64,000 nucleotides of DNA from positions 186,001-250,000 of the forward strand of contig JAXDFZ010000011.1 of NCBI GenBank assembly GCA_034665305.1, written 5' to 3'. Shown here in pieces: positions 51,570-60,122 of this stretch. A model generated the notes under the pieces. It searched no databases. It was not told the origin of the DNA and worked only from the letters and a program-made list of their open reading frames with translations. Position 1 is the first letter of the stretch; each line of letters starts with the position of its first letter. Position numbers and translations under genes: made by a program. The DNA is from DASXRU01 sp034665305 (GTDB lineage Bacteria; Acidobacteriota; Blastocatellia; Pyrinomonadales; Pyrinomonadaceae).

Positions 51570-54500
51570 ATGCCCAAGCGCACTGACATCCAAAAAATTC
51601 TGATTATCGGTTCCGGGCCCATCGTCATCGGCCAGGCTTGCGAATTTGATTACTCGGGCACGCAGGCTTGTAAGGCCCTGAGGCAAGAGGGCTATGAAGT
51701 TGTGCTGGTTAACTCAAATCCGGCCACGATCATGACGGACCCGGACACCGCAAATATCACCTACATTGAGCCGCTGACGCTGGAAACAGTTACCGCGATC
51801 ATTCGTCGTGAAAAGCCTGATGCGCTGTTACCGACGGTCGGAGGGCAAACGGCGCTGAACCTCGCAATCGCGCTGGCGGATGCTGGAATCCTGGACGAGT
51901 GCGGAGTCGAGCTGATCGGCGCCAAGCGCGACGCAGTGAAAGTTGCCGAGGACCGCGAGCTTTTCAAACAGGCAATGGAGGAGGAAGGATTGCCCATGCC
52001 GCGCGGAGGATTTGCGCGGTCGTGGGACGAAGCCGAAACCATCGTCAAGGAAACCGGTTATCCGGCCATCATCCGGCCGTCGTTCACTCTCGGCGGTACC
52101 GGCGGCGGCACGGCTTACAACCCTGAAGAATTTGAAGGAATCGTGCGCAACGGGTTGGCCGCTTCACCCACACATCAGGTTTTGATCGAAGAATCATTGC
52201 TGGGCTGGAAAGAGTTTGAGTTGGAAGTGATGCGCGATCTGGCCGACAACGTCGTTATCATTTGCTCGATTGAAAACTTCGACCCGATGGGTGTGCACAC
52301 GGGCGATTCGATCACGGTCGCGCCGGCGCAAACGCTGACCGATGTCGAGTATCAGGAGATGCGCGACATCGCAATTAAGGTCATTCGCAAAGTCGGAGTC
52401 GAAACCGGCGGTTCCAACATTCAATTTGCGGTGAATCCTGAAAACGGCGAGATTCGCATCATCGAAATGAACCCGCGCGTATCGCGTTCGTCCGCCCTGG
52501 CTTCGAAGGCCACCGGTTTTCCGATTGCCAAAATCGCAGCCAAGCTTGCAGTGGGTTACACCCTCGACGAGATTCCCAACGACATCACGAAGAAGACGCC
52601 CGCGTCATTTGAGCCGACCATCGACTATGTGGTCGCCAAGATTCCAAAGTGGGACTTCGAAAAGTTTCGCGAAGCCGAAGACGTTCTCGGCACCCAGATG
52701 AAGTCTGTCGGGGAAGTGATGGCGATCGGGCGAACTTTCAAAGAAGCGTTGTTCAAGGGTTTGCGCTCTCTCGAAGCAGTTAAGCCTTTGCGTCTTGAAG
52801 AAGTTTCCGATGATGAGTTACAGCGTAAACTCGCGCGGCCCAACTCACAGCGCTTCTCTTACATCACCTATGCTTTGCAACACGGCTGGTCGATTGCAGA
52901 GATTCATCGTTTGTCGCGCATTGATCCGTGGTTTCTCGATCAACTGCAGCAGGTGATGGAGATTCAGGATGGCGTTGAGGGTCAGGTGCTGGAGGAAATT
53001 CCCCTCGCCACTCTGCGTACATTCAAAGAGGTCGCGCTCTCAGATCGCCGTCTGGCGTATTTAACCAGCCGTTCTGAGGATGAAGTGCGGCAGTATCGCA
53101 AAGAGCTGGGCCTCGTCCCGGTCTACAAGCGGGTGGACACCTGCGGTGCAGAGTTCGAATCCTTCACGCCTTACTTGTATTCCACCTACGAGAGCGAAGA
53201 CGAAGCGGCGCCGACGACGCGACGAAAGATCATGATTCTCGGATCCGGGCCAAACCGTATCGGGCAGGGAATTGAGTTTGATTACTGTTGCTGTCATGCG
53301 TCCTTCGCGCTACGCGATGCCGGTTTCGAGACCATCATGGTCAATTGCAATCCGGAAACAGTGTCCACGGATTACGACACGTCTGATCGACTCTACTTTG
53401 AGCCGCTCACGTACGAAGACGTGATGAACATCATCGACGTGGAGCGGCCTGAGGGCGTCATTGTGCAGTTTGGCGGACAGACGCCGCTGAATCTGGCGAT
53501 GCGCCTGCACGATGCGGGCGTGCCCATTATTGGCACGTCGCCCGACTCGATCGATCTGGCCGAAGATCGAAAACGGTTCGGCGCGCTGCTGATCGAATTG
53601 GGTATTCCGCAGCCGGAAAACGGCATGGCCGCGAGCAGCGACGAGGCGAAACAAATTGCCGAACGCATTGGTTACCCGGTGTTGGTTCGTCCCAGCTATG
53701 TTCTGGGAGGGCGCGCGATGGCGATCGTTTATGACGAGGACAGCTTGGACGAATACGTGCGCAATGCGGTGGACTTCACGCCGGATCGTCCGGTTCTAAT
53801 CGACAAGTTTTTGGAACAGGCAGCCGAGTTTGATGTCGACGCGCTCGCTGACGACAACACTTGTGTCGTGGCGGGAATTCAGGAACACATCGAAGAAGCC
53901 GGCATCCACTCCGGCGATTCGTCGTGCGTTTTGCCGCCCGTGCGTATCGATGAAGAGCACCTGGAAACGATGCGGCATTACACTCGCACCCTGGCCCGCG
54001 CGCTGCGAGTGCGTGGCTTGATGAACATTCAGTTTGCGATCAAGGACCATCGCGTTTACGTTTTGGAAGTTAACCCCCGCGCGTCGCGCACGGTGCCATT
54101 CGTCTCGAAAGCGACGGGTGTGCCGCTGGCTCGCATAGCCGCCCTCGTGATGGCCGGCAAGCCGCTCGCGGAGTTCAATCTGCCGCAGGATCTGACGGTG
54201 AATCGCTTTTTCATAAAGTCGCCGGTCTTTCCTTTTGCCAAGTTTCCCGGGGTCGATCCGGTTTTGAGTCCGGAGATGCATTCCACCGGCGAGGTGATGG
54301 GCGTCGGCGAATCGTTTGGCGAAGCTTATGCGAAAGCGATGATGGGAGCGGGCCTGACGCTGCCACGTGCGGGCACGGCGTTCATCAGTGTTAGCGATAT
54401 GGACAAGGGCCAGGCGGTCGTGTTGGCGCGCCGCCTGACACGACTGGGTTTCGATCTAATGGCCACGCTCGGCACGGCTGAGCGTTTGCGGGAAGTGGGC

Positions 54501-54785
54501 CTGGAAGTCGCCAACGTTTTCAAAGTGAATGAAGGACGGCCGAACATCGTCGACCACATAAAGAAGGGTGACGTCGCCCTCGTCATTAACACGCCGCTCG
54601 GCCGCGCCTCGCATTTTGATGAACAAGCCATCCGGCGCGCCGCGTTGCAGTACAACGTTCCCTGCGTCACGACGATGACCGGCGCTCAAGCCATCGTCGA
54701 AGCGATCGGCTCGCGTGCCGGCGGTGGCGCGCCGACCATCCGTTCGCTCCAGGAGTTACACGCGGTGGGATCCGCGGCCCGTTAG
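51570..54785 (+). CDS. carB: Carbamoyl-phosphate synthase large subunit
   Basis: Makes carbamoyl phosphate for pyrimidines and arginine from bicarbonate, ammonia and two ATP. The 1071-aa protein has the duplicated architecture: IIGSGPIVIGQACEFDYSG at the start, a first ATP-grasp (PSFTLGGTGGG, EMNPRVSRSSALASKAT), then IMILGSGPNRIGQGIEFDY and a second ATP-grasp (PSYVLGGRAM, LEVNPRASRTVPFVSKATG), ending in an MGS-like allosteric domain (LARRLTRLGFDLMATLGTAE). carA is not in the window. Confidence 0.98.
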   Translation: MPKRTDIQKILIIGSGPIVIGQACEFDYSGTQACKALRQEGYEVVLVNSNPATIMTDPDTANITYIEPLTLETVTAIIRREKPDALLPTVGGQTALNLAIALADAGILDECGVELIGAKRDAVKVAEDRELFKQAMEEEGLPMPRGGFARSWDEAETIVKETGYPAIIRPSFTLGGTGGGTAYNPEEFEGIVRNGLAASPTHQVLIEESLLGWKEFELEVMRDLADNVVIICSIENFDPMGVHTGDSITVAPAQTLTDVEYQEMRDIAIKVIRKVGVETGGSNIQFAVNPENGEIRIIEMNPRVSRSSALASKATGFPIAKIAAKLAVGYTLDEIPNDITKKTPASFEPTIDYVVAKIPKWDFEKFREAEDVLGTQMKSVGEVMAIGRTFKEALFKGLRSLEAVKPLRLEEVSDDELQRKLARPNSQRFSYITYALQHGWSIAEIHRLSRIDPWFLDQLQQVMEIQDGVEGQVLEEIPLATLRTFKEVALSDRRLAYLTSRSEDEVRQYRKELGLVPVYKRVDTCGAEFESFTPYLYSTYESEDEAAPTTRRKIMILGSGPNRIGQGIEFDYCCCHASFALRDAGFETIMVNCNPETVSTDYDTSDRLYFEPLTYEDVMNIIDVERPEGVIVQFGGQTPLNLAMRLHDAGVPIIGTSPDSIDLAEDRKRFGALLIELGIPQPENGMAASSDEAKQIAERIGYPVLVRPSYVLGGRAMAIVYDEDSLDEYVRNAVDFTPDRPVLIDKFLEQAAEFDVDALADDNTCVVAGIQEHIEEAGIHSGDSSCVLPPVRIDEEHLETMRHYTRTLARALRVRGLMNIQFAIKDHRVYVLEVNPRASRTVPFVSKATGVPLARIAALVMAGKPLAEFNLPQDLTVNRFFIKSPVFPFAKFPGVDPVLSPEMHSTGEVMGVGESFGEAYAKAMMGAGLTLPRAGTAFISVSDMDKGQAVVLARRLTRLGFDLMATLGTAERLREVGLEVANVFKVNEGRPNIVDHIKKGDVALVINTPLGRASHFDEQAIRRAALQYNVPCVTTMTGAQAIVEAIGSRAGGGAPTIRSLQELHAVGSAAR

Positions 54786-54812
54786 GAAGCAAGGGAAGAG
54801 AAAGGGGGAAGC

Positions 54813-55217
54813 GTGGAAATCAATAGCCCCGATACTATCCAAAAGATCTTTAACGAATGCCGCACGATCGCGGTGGTGGGCTTGTCGTCCAGTCCGATGC
54901 GCCCGTCGCATGGAGTGTCCGCTTACATGCAGCGGCAGGGATATCGCGTCATTCCCGTTAACCCGAATGAAACTACGGTGCTTGGCGAAAAAGCCTACGC
55001 TTCGCTGGCCGACGTCCCGGAGAAAGTCGATCTGGTGGATGTCTTCCGTCGTTCCGACGAAGCCGGCACGGCCGTCGACGAAGCCATCGCCGTCGGCGCC
55101 AGGGCTGTGTGGTTGCAAGACGGCGTCATTGACTTTGCCGCGGCCCAACGCGCGGTGGATGCCGGGTTAATGGTGGTAATGGATCGCTGCTGGCTGAGAG
55201 ACTACGCACGGCGGTGA
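54813..55217 (+). CDS. CoA-binding domain protein (YccU type)
   Basis: A 134-aa Rossmann-fold protein: TIAVVGLSSSPMRPSHGVSA, YRVIPVNPNETTVLGEKAY, VDLVDVFRRSDEAGTAVDEA and VWLQDGVIDFAAAQRAVDAG. Members bind CoA; the physiological role is unclear. The GTG start has GGGGGAAG just upstream. It starts 27 nt after carB, so it may be cotranscribed. Confidence 0.9.
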   Translation: MEINSPDTIQKIFNECRTIAVVGLSSSPMRPSHGVSAYMQRQGYRVIPVNPNETTVLGEKAYASLADVPEKVDLVDVFRRSDEAGTAVDEAIAVGARAVWLQDGVIDFAAAQRAVDAGLMVVMDRCWLRDYARR

Positions 55218-55531
55218 AAGGGCAAAGGGCGAGTGGCGAAGGGCGAGGGGCCAAGATAAGCGCACAGTCGAAGAGGCGCATTAAAGAAGATCTCACGCCG
55301 CAGGCGTTAAATAACTCAGCCCAGGGTAACACCCTGGGTAAAAGTCCGAACCCGGTCCTTACCCCGAAGGGGTTGAATACGAAATGCGGCGCCTTGATTA
55401 TTACACCCTTTCAGGGTTGATGAATCGCGAAGGCGCGTCGACCCAGGGTGTTACCCTGGGCTGAGTTATTTGACGCCTTCGGCGTGTGGTTGGATATTAC
55501 TTCCAGGCTCTTCGCGCTTAGCGCTTTGCCC
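55217..55531. repeat. Heptad arrays enclosing CCCAGGGT palindrome element, copy 3
   Basis: This fills the 322-bp gap before mogA. On the left, GGCAAAGGGCGAGTGGCGAA and GGGCGAGGGGCCAAG (55220-55254) repeat at 7 bp. In the centre (55295-55488) is the layered palindrome also seen at 39797: ACGCCGCAGGCGT / ACGCCTTCGGCGT, AACTCAGCCCAGGGTAACAC / GTGTTACCCTGGGCTGAGTT, and inner AGGGTTG-type arms. On the right, CTTCGCGCTTAGCGCTTTGC (55510-55529) mirrors the left heptads. The whole block is therefore roughly symmetrical. It ends 8 nt before the mogA ATG. Confidence 0.8.
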
Positions 55532-55539
55532 ATCCCGTC

Positions 55540-56025
55540 ATGACTCAAATTCGTGCCATCGTGATTACAGTCAGCGACGCCTGCTCGCGGGGCGAGCGCG
55601 CGGATGCGTCTGGTGAAGCGCTGGTCCATCTCCTTACCGAGACTGGTGCTGAAATAGTTCTTAAAGAAATTGTTTCCGACGATCTCGATCCGCTGACTGT
55701 CAAACTGCGCGCTTACGCCGAGCGCGACGATGTGAACCTGGTGATCACAACCGGAGGCACCGGCTTCAGCCCGCGCGATAACACTCCCGAAGCTACTCTC
55801 GCAGTCATTGAACGCGCCGCGCCTGGTCTGGCGGAAGCGATGCGCATGGAAACTCTGAAGCACACACCGATGGCGATGATCTCGCGCGGCGTCTGCGGCA
55901 TTCGCTCCGGCGCACTGATCGTTAACCTGCCTGGATCGCCTAAAGGAGTGCGCGAAAGTTTCGCTGTCATCAAGCCCGTCATCGGTCACGTCGTGGATTT
56001 GCTGGCCGGACACACGCGCCACTAA
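55540..56025 (+). CDS. mogA: Molybdopterin adenylyltransferase (MogA/MoaB family)
   Basis: Activates molybdopterin with ATP before metal insertion. The 161-aa protein has VITVSDACSRGERAD, LVITTGGTGFSPRDNTPEAT, and SRGVCGIRSGALIVNLPGSP with the substrate-binding Ser/Asp pattern. The family contains both MogA and MoaB, and the sequence does not separate them firmly. No other cofactor gene adjoins it; mobA is at 25008. Confidence 0.9.
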   Translation: MTQIRAIVITVSDACSRGERADASGEALVHLLTETGAEIVLKEIVSDDLDPLTVKLRAYAERDDVNLVITTGGTGFSPRDNTPEATLAVIERAAPGLAEAMRMETLKHTPMAMISRGVCGIRSGALIVNLPGSPKGVRESFAVIKPVIGHVVDLLAGHTRH

Positions 56026-56353
56026 CTGTCTCCACTCATTTCCTTGGAACTGTAACGAAGTTTACAGGTATCGGCCCCCGCAGCTGTTTGCAAAAAATCC
56101 CGCAAGCGGCGGGAAAGTGCTTGGCAAAAAGACTTCTTGACACCTCTCAGGGTATTTTGTAACCTGCCCCGCGTTACACGTGACCCTTGCGGGCTTCCCT
56201 TTAATTACAAGGCTCAGCGAGACATGGAACGTCCTCATTCCGACAATTCGTTCGCCCTACTTACTCTGGTCTATTGGCGTCCGAATGCATTCATCAAAGT
56301 CATTACCGGCGATTCGATGCTCGCTTAATAATCCTGTCCCACTAGGAGAAAAT
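56026..56353. promoter_or_regulatory. Gene-free leader region with candidate promoter
   Basis: TTGACA (56137-56142) with TGTAAC (56159-56164), 16 bp apart, is a plausible promoter reading toward the secreted-peptide cassette. Just before it are an A-run and a CCCGC/GCGGG hairpin (56097-56113). The open frames in this region have unlikely composition and no ribosome sites, and I do not call them genes. Confidence 0.4.
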
Positions 56354-56434
56354 ATGAAGCCTCCAGCGAATCTGATTGTTCCATACTCATCGCTCCCATT
56401 CTTCCTTTGCAAGAATAGTTTGTACCGTAGGTAG
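56354..56434 (+). CDS. Possible 26-aa leader peptide
   Basis: A short frame beginning MKPPANLIVPYSSLPFFLC and ending SLYRR. It is supported only by a near-ideal ribosome site: AGGAG five nt before the ATG. It lies upstream of the Cys-rich peptide gene, with a GGTAGCGCA/TGCGCTACC hairpin (56469-56495) between. It could be a translated leader controlling that hairpin, a small secreted factor, or chance. Confidence 0.3.
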   Translation: MKPPANLIVPYSSLPFFLCKNSLYRR

Positions 56435-56468
56435 ATCCAGGATTTCAGGTAGCTTCTCACTTGTCCTT

Positions 56469-56495
56469 GGTAGCGCACGGCAAGACTGCGCTACC
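56469..56495 (+). repeat. GGTAGCGCA...TGCGCTACC hairpin
   Basis: A perfect 9-bp stem with a 9-nt loop lies 46 nt before the Cys-rich peptide ATG. It has no T tract, so it is either an attenuator-like structure or another member of the local palindrome population. Confidence 0.55.
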
Positions 56496-56540
56496 TAAAC
56501 GCTCACCTTCTCACCCGCCCCCAAAGGAGGGACAAAATTA

Positions 56541-56759
56541 ATGAAGAAATTGAAGCTGGCGGTACTTTCGTTCGCGGTAGGTCTGGTGCTATCGCTTTCC
56601 ACGGTCGCTGTTTTGGCTGAGTGTAATCCAAATTGTTCCCAGACGATTGTTTACGAGGGAAAGGTTTGCACCCTTATGGGTGGAGGCTGTAGTGCGGATT
56701 GCCACGTTTGCTGGTGTGCTTACAATTGCGGGCCGGCAACAGAAGAGGGAGGGAACTAA
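56541..56759 (+). CDS. Secreted cysteine-rich peptide (72-aa precursor)
   Basis: The precursor has a typical signal peptide (MKKLKLAVLSFAVGLVLSLS, likely cut after VLA at residue 26), leaving a 46-residue mature peptide with eight Cys (28, 32, 43, 50, 54, 57, 59, 63). Segments are ECNPNC, KVCTLMGGGCSADCHVCWC and YNCGP. AAAGGAGG precedes the ATG, one of the best ribosome sites here, so expression may be high. It could be a disulfide-stabilised or metal-binding peptide. The next gene is a membrane redoxin with a CxxC site. I know no matching family. Confidence 0.75.
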   Translation: MKKLKLAVLSFAVGLVLSLSTVAVLAECNPNCSQTIVYEGKVCTLMGGGCSADCHVCWCAYNCGPATEEGGN

Positions 56760-56820
56760 GACAGCCCGGCGATTTGTGAGTGCACTGGTATGCGCTGGTG
56801 CACTCATAAGCCTGCAAACC

Positions 56821-57369
56821 ATGCCAAGCTTCAGATCTATCAAGAACCCTTTTGTACTGATTCCGTTGTGCGCCGGACTGGTACTGCCCTGCGCCGCTTT
56901 CTTGCTCCTGCGCTTTTCACCGCCGGCGAATTCCCAGGCCCAACCGCCCTTGCCCGAGTCGACGATCGCGTCCCAGCAACCGCTACCGGAAACTGACCTA
57001 TTTGAACTTAATGGGACCAGGGTTGCTCCCGACCTGTTGCGCAAAGGGAAAGTCCTTTTGGTCTTTTTGACGACCGAGTGTGAGGCCTGTCAGAAGGAAA
57101 TCCGGCTGCTTTCCCATCTCGAATCTCGAATAGCCGGCAAGATCAAAATATATGGCGTGGGAATGGAGAACCAGACTCAGGTTATGAGTTTCATTAAGAA
57201 TAACGAAGTCGAAACCAGGATACTGCTTGATAAGAACGGCGCCCTCATGAGCTCCTTGGGCGTGAAGTACTTTCCTACCAAGCTTTTGCTCCAGGATGGA
57301 ATTATCGTTAAGTCCTGGTTTGGAAATTCGCCGAGCGAGGATGTGTTGCTCAACCACCTTGGCCTGTGA
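56821..57369 (+). CDS. Membrane-anchored thioredoxin-like (redoxin) protein
   Basis: A 182-aa protein with one N-terminal membrane helix (residues 8-31), a Pro/Gln-rich linker and a periplasmic thioredoxin fold. The active site is TTECEACQKE (Cys87, Cys90), the cis-Pro is in KYFPTKLLL (Pro152), and the layout matches TlpA/ResA-type redoxins. The start is uncertain because a longer frame overlaps the preceding peptide gene; the ATG at 56821 places the helix normally. It probably makes or breaks disulfides in the exported Cys-rich peptide encoded 61 nt upstream. Confidence 0.85.
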   Translation: MPSFRSIKNPFVLIPLCAGLVLPCAAFLLLRFSPPANSQAQPPLPESTIASQQPLPETDLFELNGTRVAPDLLRKGKVLLVFLTTECEACQKEIRLLSHLESRIAGKIKIYGVGMENQTQVMSFIKNNEVETRILLDKNGALMSSLGVKYFPTKLLLQDGIIVKSWFGNSPSEDVLLNHLGL

Positions 57370-57381
57370 GGAATTGTCCTA

Positions 57382-58020
57382 ATGAGTTTGTTCTTGTTGC
57401 CGCTACTGTTCGTGCTTAACATCTCATCAGGTGTGGTCCAAGAACCTGTCACGTCGGGTCATCCTGCAGTTGCCGGAACGAAAAGCGAGCCTGCCAAAAC
57501 GCCCCTTAAGCTCCCTGCTGAAATCAAATTGATTCTCCGGGTGGACGACATGCCGGGAATCGATAATGCCAAAAGCTTCTGGGAAGCTACCTATGAAATT
57601 CGAGTAGCTGATTGGCAGACGATTGTCGAGAGAACAAAAGCGGGCCAGGATCCGGAAGAAACCGGCTTGACTATCTTTCAGTCTTCTTTTGCACATTTGG
57701 ATTTGGCTGAGAAGAAGAACCGCAATGTGGTAATTTCGGTTCCCGTCGCCGGCGTTCTGTTGGAACGGCTGCAACAGCAATCGCAAAAACCACAGGCTTT
57801 CTTACTCAGATCATCCGTTCGTTTCTTTGACGCCAGACTCGATCGAAATTTTGCGCTCAAGGTCAATCGTATCTGGCGTTTCAAACTCTTTCCTGATGGC
57901 GAGGCGGCAATCGCTATCAGAATCGAACCCGATGGAAGTTTCAGCATTAATGGACCCGTCCCTAAAGACATACCCGGGGGTTACATGATCGTCGGCGCCC
58001 CGGCGACTAAAAAACCCTAA
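57382..58020 (+). CDS. Exported protein of unknown function (212 aa)
   Basis: Has the signal peptide MSLFLLPLLFVLNISSGV and a Lys/Pro linker, then a mixed alpha/beta domain (EIKLILRVDDMPGIDNAKSF, WEATYEIRVADW, RIWRFKLFPDGEAAIAIRIE) ending PGGYMIVGAP. It contains no cysteine and no motif I recognise. It starts 12 nt after the redoxin stop, so the two are almost certainly cotranscribed. Confidence 0.75.
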   Translation: MSLFLLPLLFVLNISSGVVQEPVTSGHPAVAGTKSEPAKTPLKLPAEIKLILRVDDMPGIDNAKSFWEATYEIRVADWQTIVERTKAGQDPEETGLTIFQSSFAHLDLAEKKNRNVVISVPVAGVLLERLQQQSQKPQAFLLRSSVRFFDARLDRNFALKVNRIWRFKLFPDGEAAIAIRIEPDGSFSINGPVPKDIPGGYMIVGAPATKKP

Positions 58021-58051
58021 CCTTGTCAGGTGACTAGTAGGAAAATTAACG

Positions 58052-59956
58052 ATGAAAAATATCTGCAAGCTCATGATCCTGGCGGTGGCACTGCCGATGA
58101 TCGCCGTAGCCCAGAAACCAAAAATGGCGCCGGCATCGCTCGAACTTCGCCGGCAACCGATCGATAAAGGACGGGATGACGTAAGGCATCTCGAAGCGGT
58201 CAATCTCATTCGCAGCACGGCGGCCGAAGCCGCGCTTTGGAGCGATAAGAAAGCCGCGGTCATGGTCCTGACAGATGCTGCTGATTTGGTTTGGGGGGAA
58301 ACGCAGAGCGAGAGCAAGAGATGGCTGACGAGAGCTTGGGCCATGACCGATCAATTATCTGAGTCTGCGCACGACGACAGCTTAAAAGAGTTCTTTACTC
58401 ATTCCGATCGCAGCAAGCTGCGCACAGTGGTCCTGGGTGTGGCGCGCAAGTACGATGCCGATTTAGCCGAAACTTTCCTCAAGCAGCTTACTGACAAGGA
58501 GGCCGAACAAAAGAAGACGCGCGGAGCGTTTGATGACCGGACTGCGCGCAGCGAGCAATTACTTGGTTTAGCGCAGCAAGCTGTCGACAGCGATCCGGGC
58601 CTGGCGTTCACGCTCGCGGAAAAGAGTCTGACGGACGGTATTTCACAAGGGCTGCAAAACGTCCTTACCAGTCTGCGCAAGAAAAATGTAGATCTAGCAA
58701 ACCGGCTCTTCGACTTAGCGCTGACCCGTTTTAGCGGAGTGGATTCAGACTCTTCCGAAGCAGAAGTCCTGGCAGGTTATCTCTTTCAATCGGGCTTTAC
58801 GTTCTCAGCAAACTCTTCGGGTCAGACGATGCTGGTGGTCAATCCAGCCCTGCAGAATCTTCCTGCCGTCGCGCCGACCGAACCCCAAAGAGCCAGGAAC
58901 CTGCTGGTAGCCGTTTACCATGCCCTGCTAGCGCGGCCCATTTCCCTCGAATCGCCGGAAGGATTGCAACGAGCCCAGCGAGTTCTAATTCTGGGCCGAC
59001 GCCTGACTGGGCTTTATGACAAGTTTGCGCCGGAGTTTGCGCAGCCGGCGCGCGCCTTCCTGGCGCAACTTCAAACGCAGATTTCACCGGGGGGCGACGA
59101 CCGTGCAACTGATCGGGGAACCGCAACGACCGATCAAAGTTCTGCGACGCGCTTGACCAAAGAAGAGGTTTACGAGAAGTACCTGACCCGCTTGGAAGAT
59201 AAAGCCGATAAAGAGAACAACCCGATCGCGAAAAAACTTGCCTATGTTGAGGCCGCCCTCGCGGCCACACCGGAAGATTACCGGCGGGCCGAACGAATTG
59301 CCGGGAAGATCGACGACGCCGAATTGCTCGCAGATACAGTTTCTTTCGTGTTTTATCGGGCGGCCCTCGCTTTTGCCGGCAAGGATGAACTGGAAAAAGC
59401 ATGCGAGCTTGCTCCGCAAATCACCAAAGCCTCGCGACGGGCCGTGGTGAAACTAATGCTCGCGCAATGTCTGCTCGCAAAATCCGAAAAGGCCGAACTG
59501 CAGCAGTCAATTTTGTGGCGGCAACTCGCTTTCGATTTTCTCAGTGACGTTGACCGGGATTTTAAGAATGAAGAAGCCTCAGCCAACGTCGCCAAAATTC
59601 TCCTCGGCCGGGCCGGAATTTTGGCCAAGCTCGATCGCGATCAGGCGTTGGCGTCGCTGGGCCGGATCGTTCAGCTCATAAACAAACTGGACAAATTTGA
59701 TTTGCGAGACAGGACGGCTCCTAACCTGGGCCTCGGAACTTTTGCCGCGTCGGGGGCGACCGTTGCGAGCCCCAGCCTCGGTTTTGATTTTCGCAGCGCT
59801 ATTGAACCTTTGATTGCGACCGACTTCGAACAGGTCTCTGCTATCACCGATAACTTTGCCGCCAAAGAAGTGCGCGGTGCGGGCCGTTTGGCAGTAGCGA
59901 AAGTTTATCTCAACAGTGGATCGTCCCCGGGAATTGCTCTAGACCGCGTTCGCTAA
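58052..59956 (+). CDS. Large exported helical-repeat protein of unknown function (634 aa)
   Basis: The signal peptide MKNICKLMILAVALPMIAVA is followed by an almost wholly alpha-helical protein rich in Ala, Leu, Lys and Glu. Repeat-like helices recur (ALWSDKKAAVMVLTDAADLV, LGLAQQAVDSDPGLAFTLAE, ALASLGRIVQLINKLDKFD), suggesting a TPR/HEAT-like solenoid. TAGGA precedes the ATG at suitable distance. It is 31 nt after the previous gene and completes the cassette. Similar exported solenoids are common in acidobacteria, from memory, without known function. Confidence 0.75.
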   Translation: MKNICKLMILAVALPMIAVAQKPKMAPASLELRRQPIDKGRDDVRHLEAVNLIRSTAAEAALWSDKKAAVMVLTDAADLVWGETQSESKRWLTRAWAMTDQLSESAHDDSLKEFFTHSDRSKLRTVVLGVARKYDADLAETFLKQLTDKEAEQKKTRGAFDDRTARSEQLLGLAQQAVDSDPGLAFTLAEKSLTDGISQGLQNVLTSLRKKNVDLANRLFDLALTRFSGVDSDSSEAEVLAGYLFQSGFTFSANSSGQTMLVVNPALQNLPAVAPTEPQRARNLLVAVYHALLARPISLESPEGLQRAQRVLILGRRLTGLYDKFAPEFAQPARAFLAQLQTQISPGGDDRATDRGTATTDQSSATRLTKEEVYEKYLTRLEDKADKENNPIAKKLAYVEAALAATPEDYRRAERIAGKIDDAELLADTVSFVFYRAALAFAGKDELEKACELAPQITKASRRAVVKLMLAQCLLAKSEKAELQQSILWRQLAFDFLSDVDRDFKNEEASANVAKILLGRAGILAKLDRDQALASLGRIVQLINKLDKFDLRDRTAPNLGLGTFAASGATVASPSLGFDFRSAIEPLIATDFEQVSAITDNFAAKEVRGAGRLAVAKVYLNSGSSPGIALDRVR

Positions 59957-60122
59957 TTTCGACTCGCGCCCTCACAAAATTCCTAATCAGCGGTGGCGGC
60001 GTGCCTGCCGACTTTTCTGCCCCGTTTCCTCTTTTGGGCGAGGGTTCATTTTGTTCCTGCCCCGACTACCAATTGTCCGGCAACTCTCCTAATGGTGCTG
60101 TGTTAATCTGTTCGGTAATAAA

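Noticed and set aside
56137..56328. 63-codon frame before the Cys-rich peptide cassette
   Set aside because: It starts within the candidate -35 box, has no ribosome site, and the sequence matches nothing I know.
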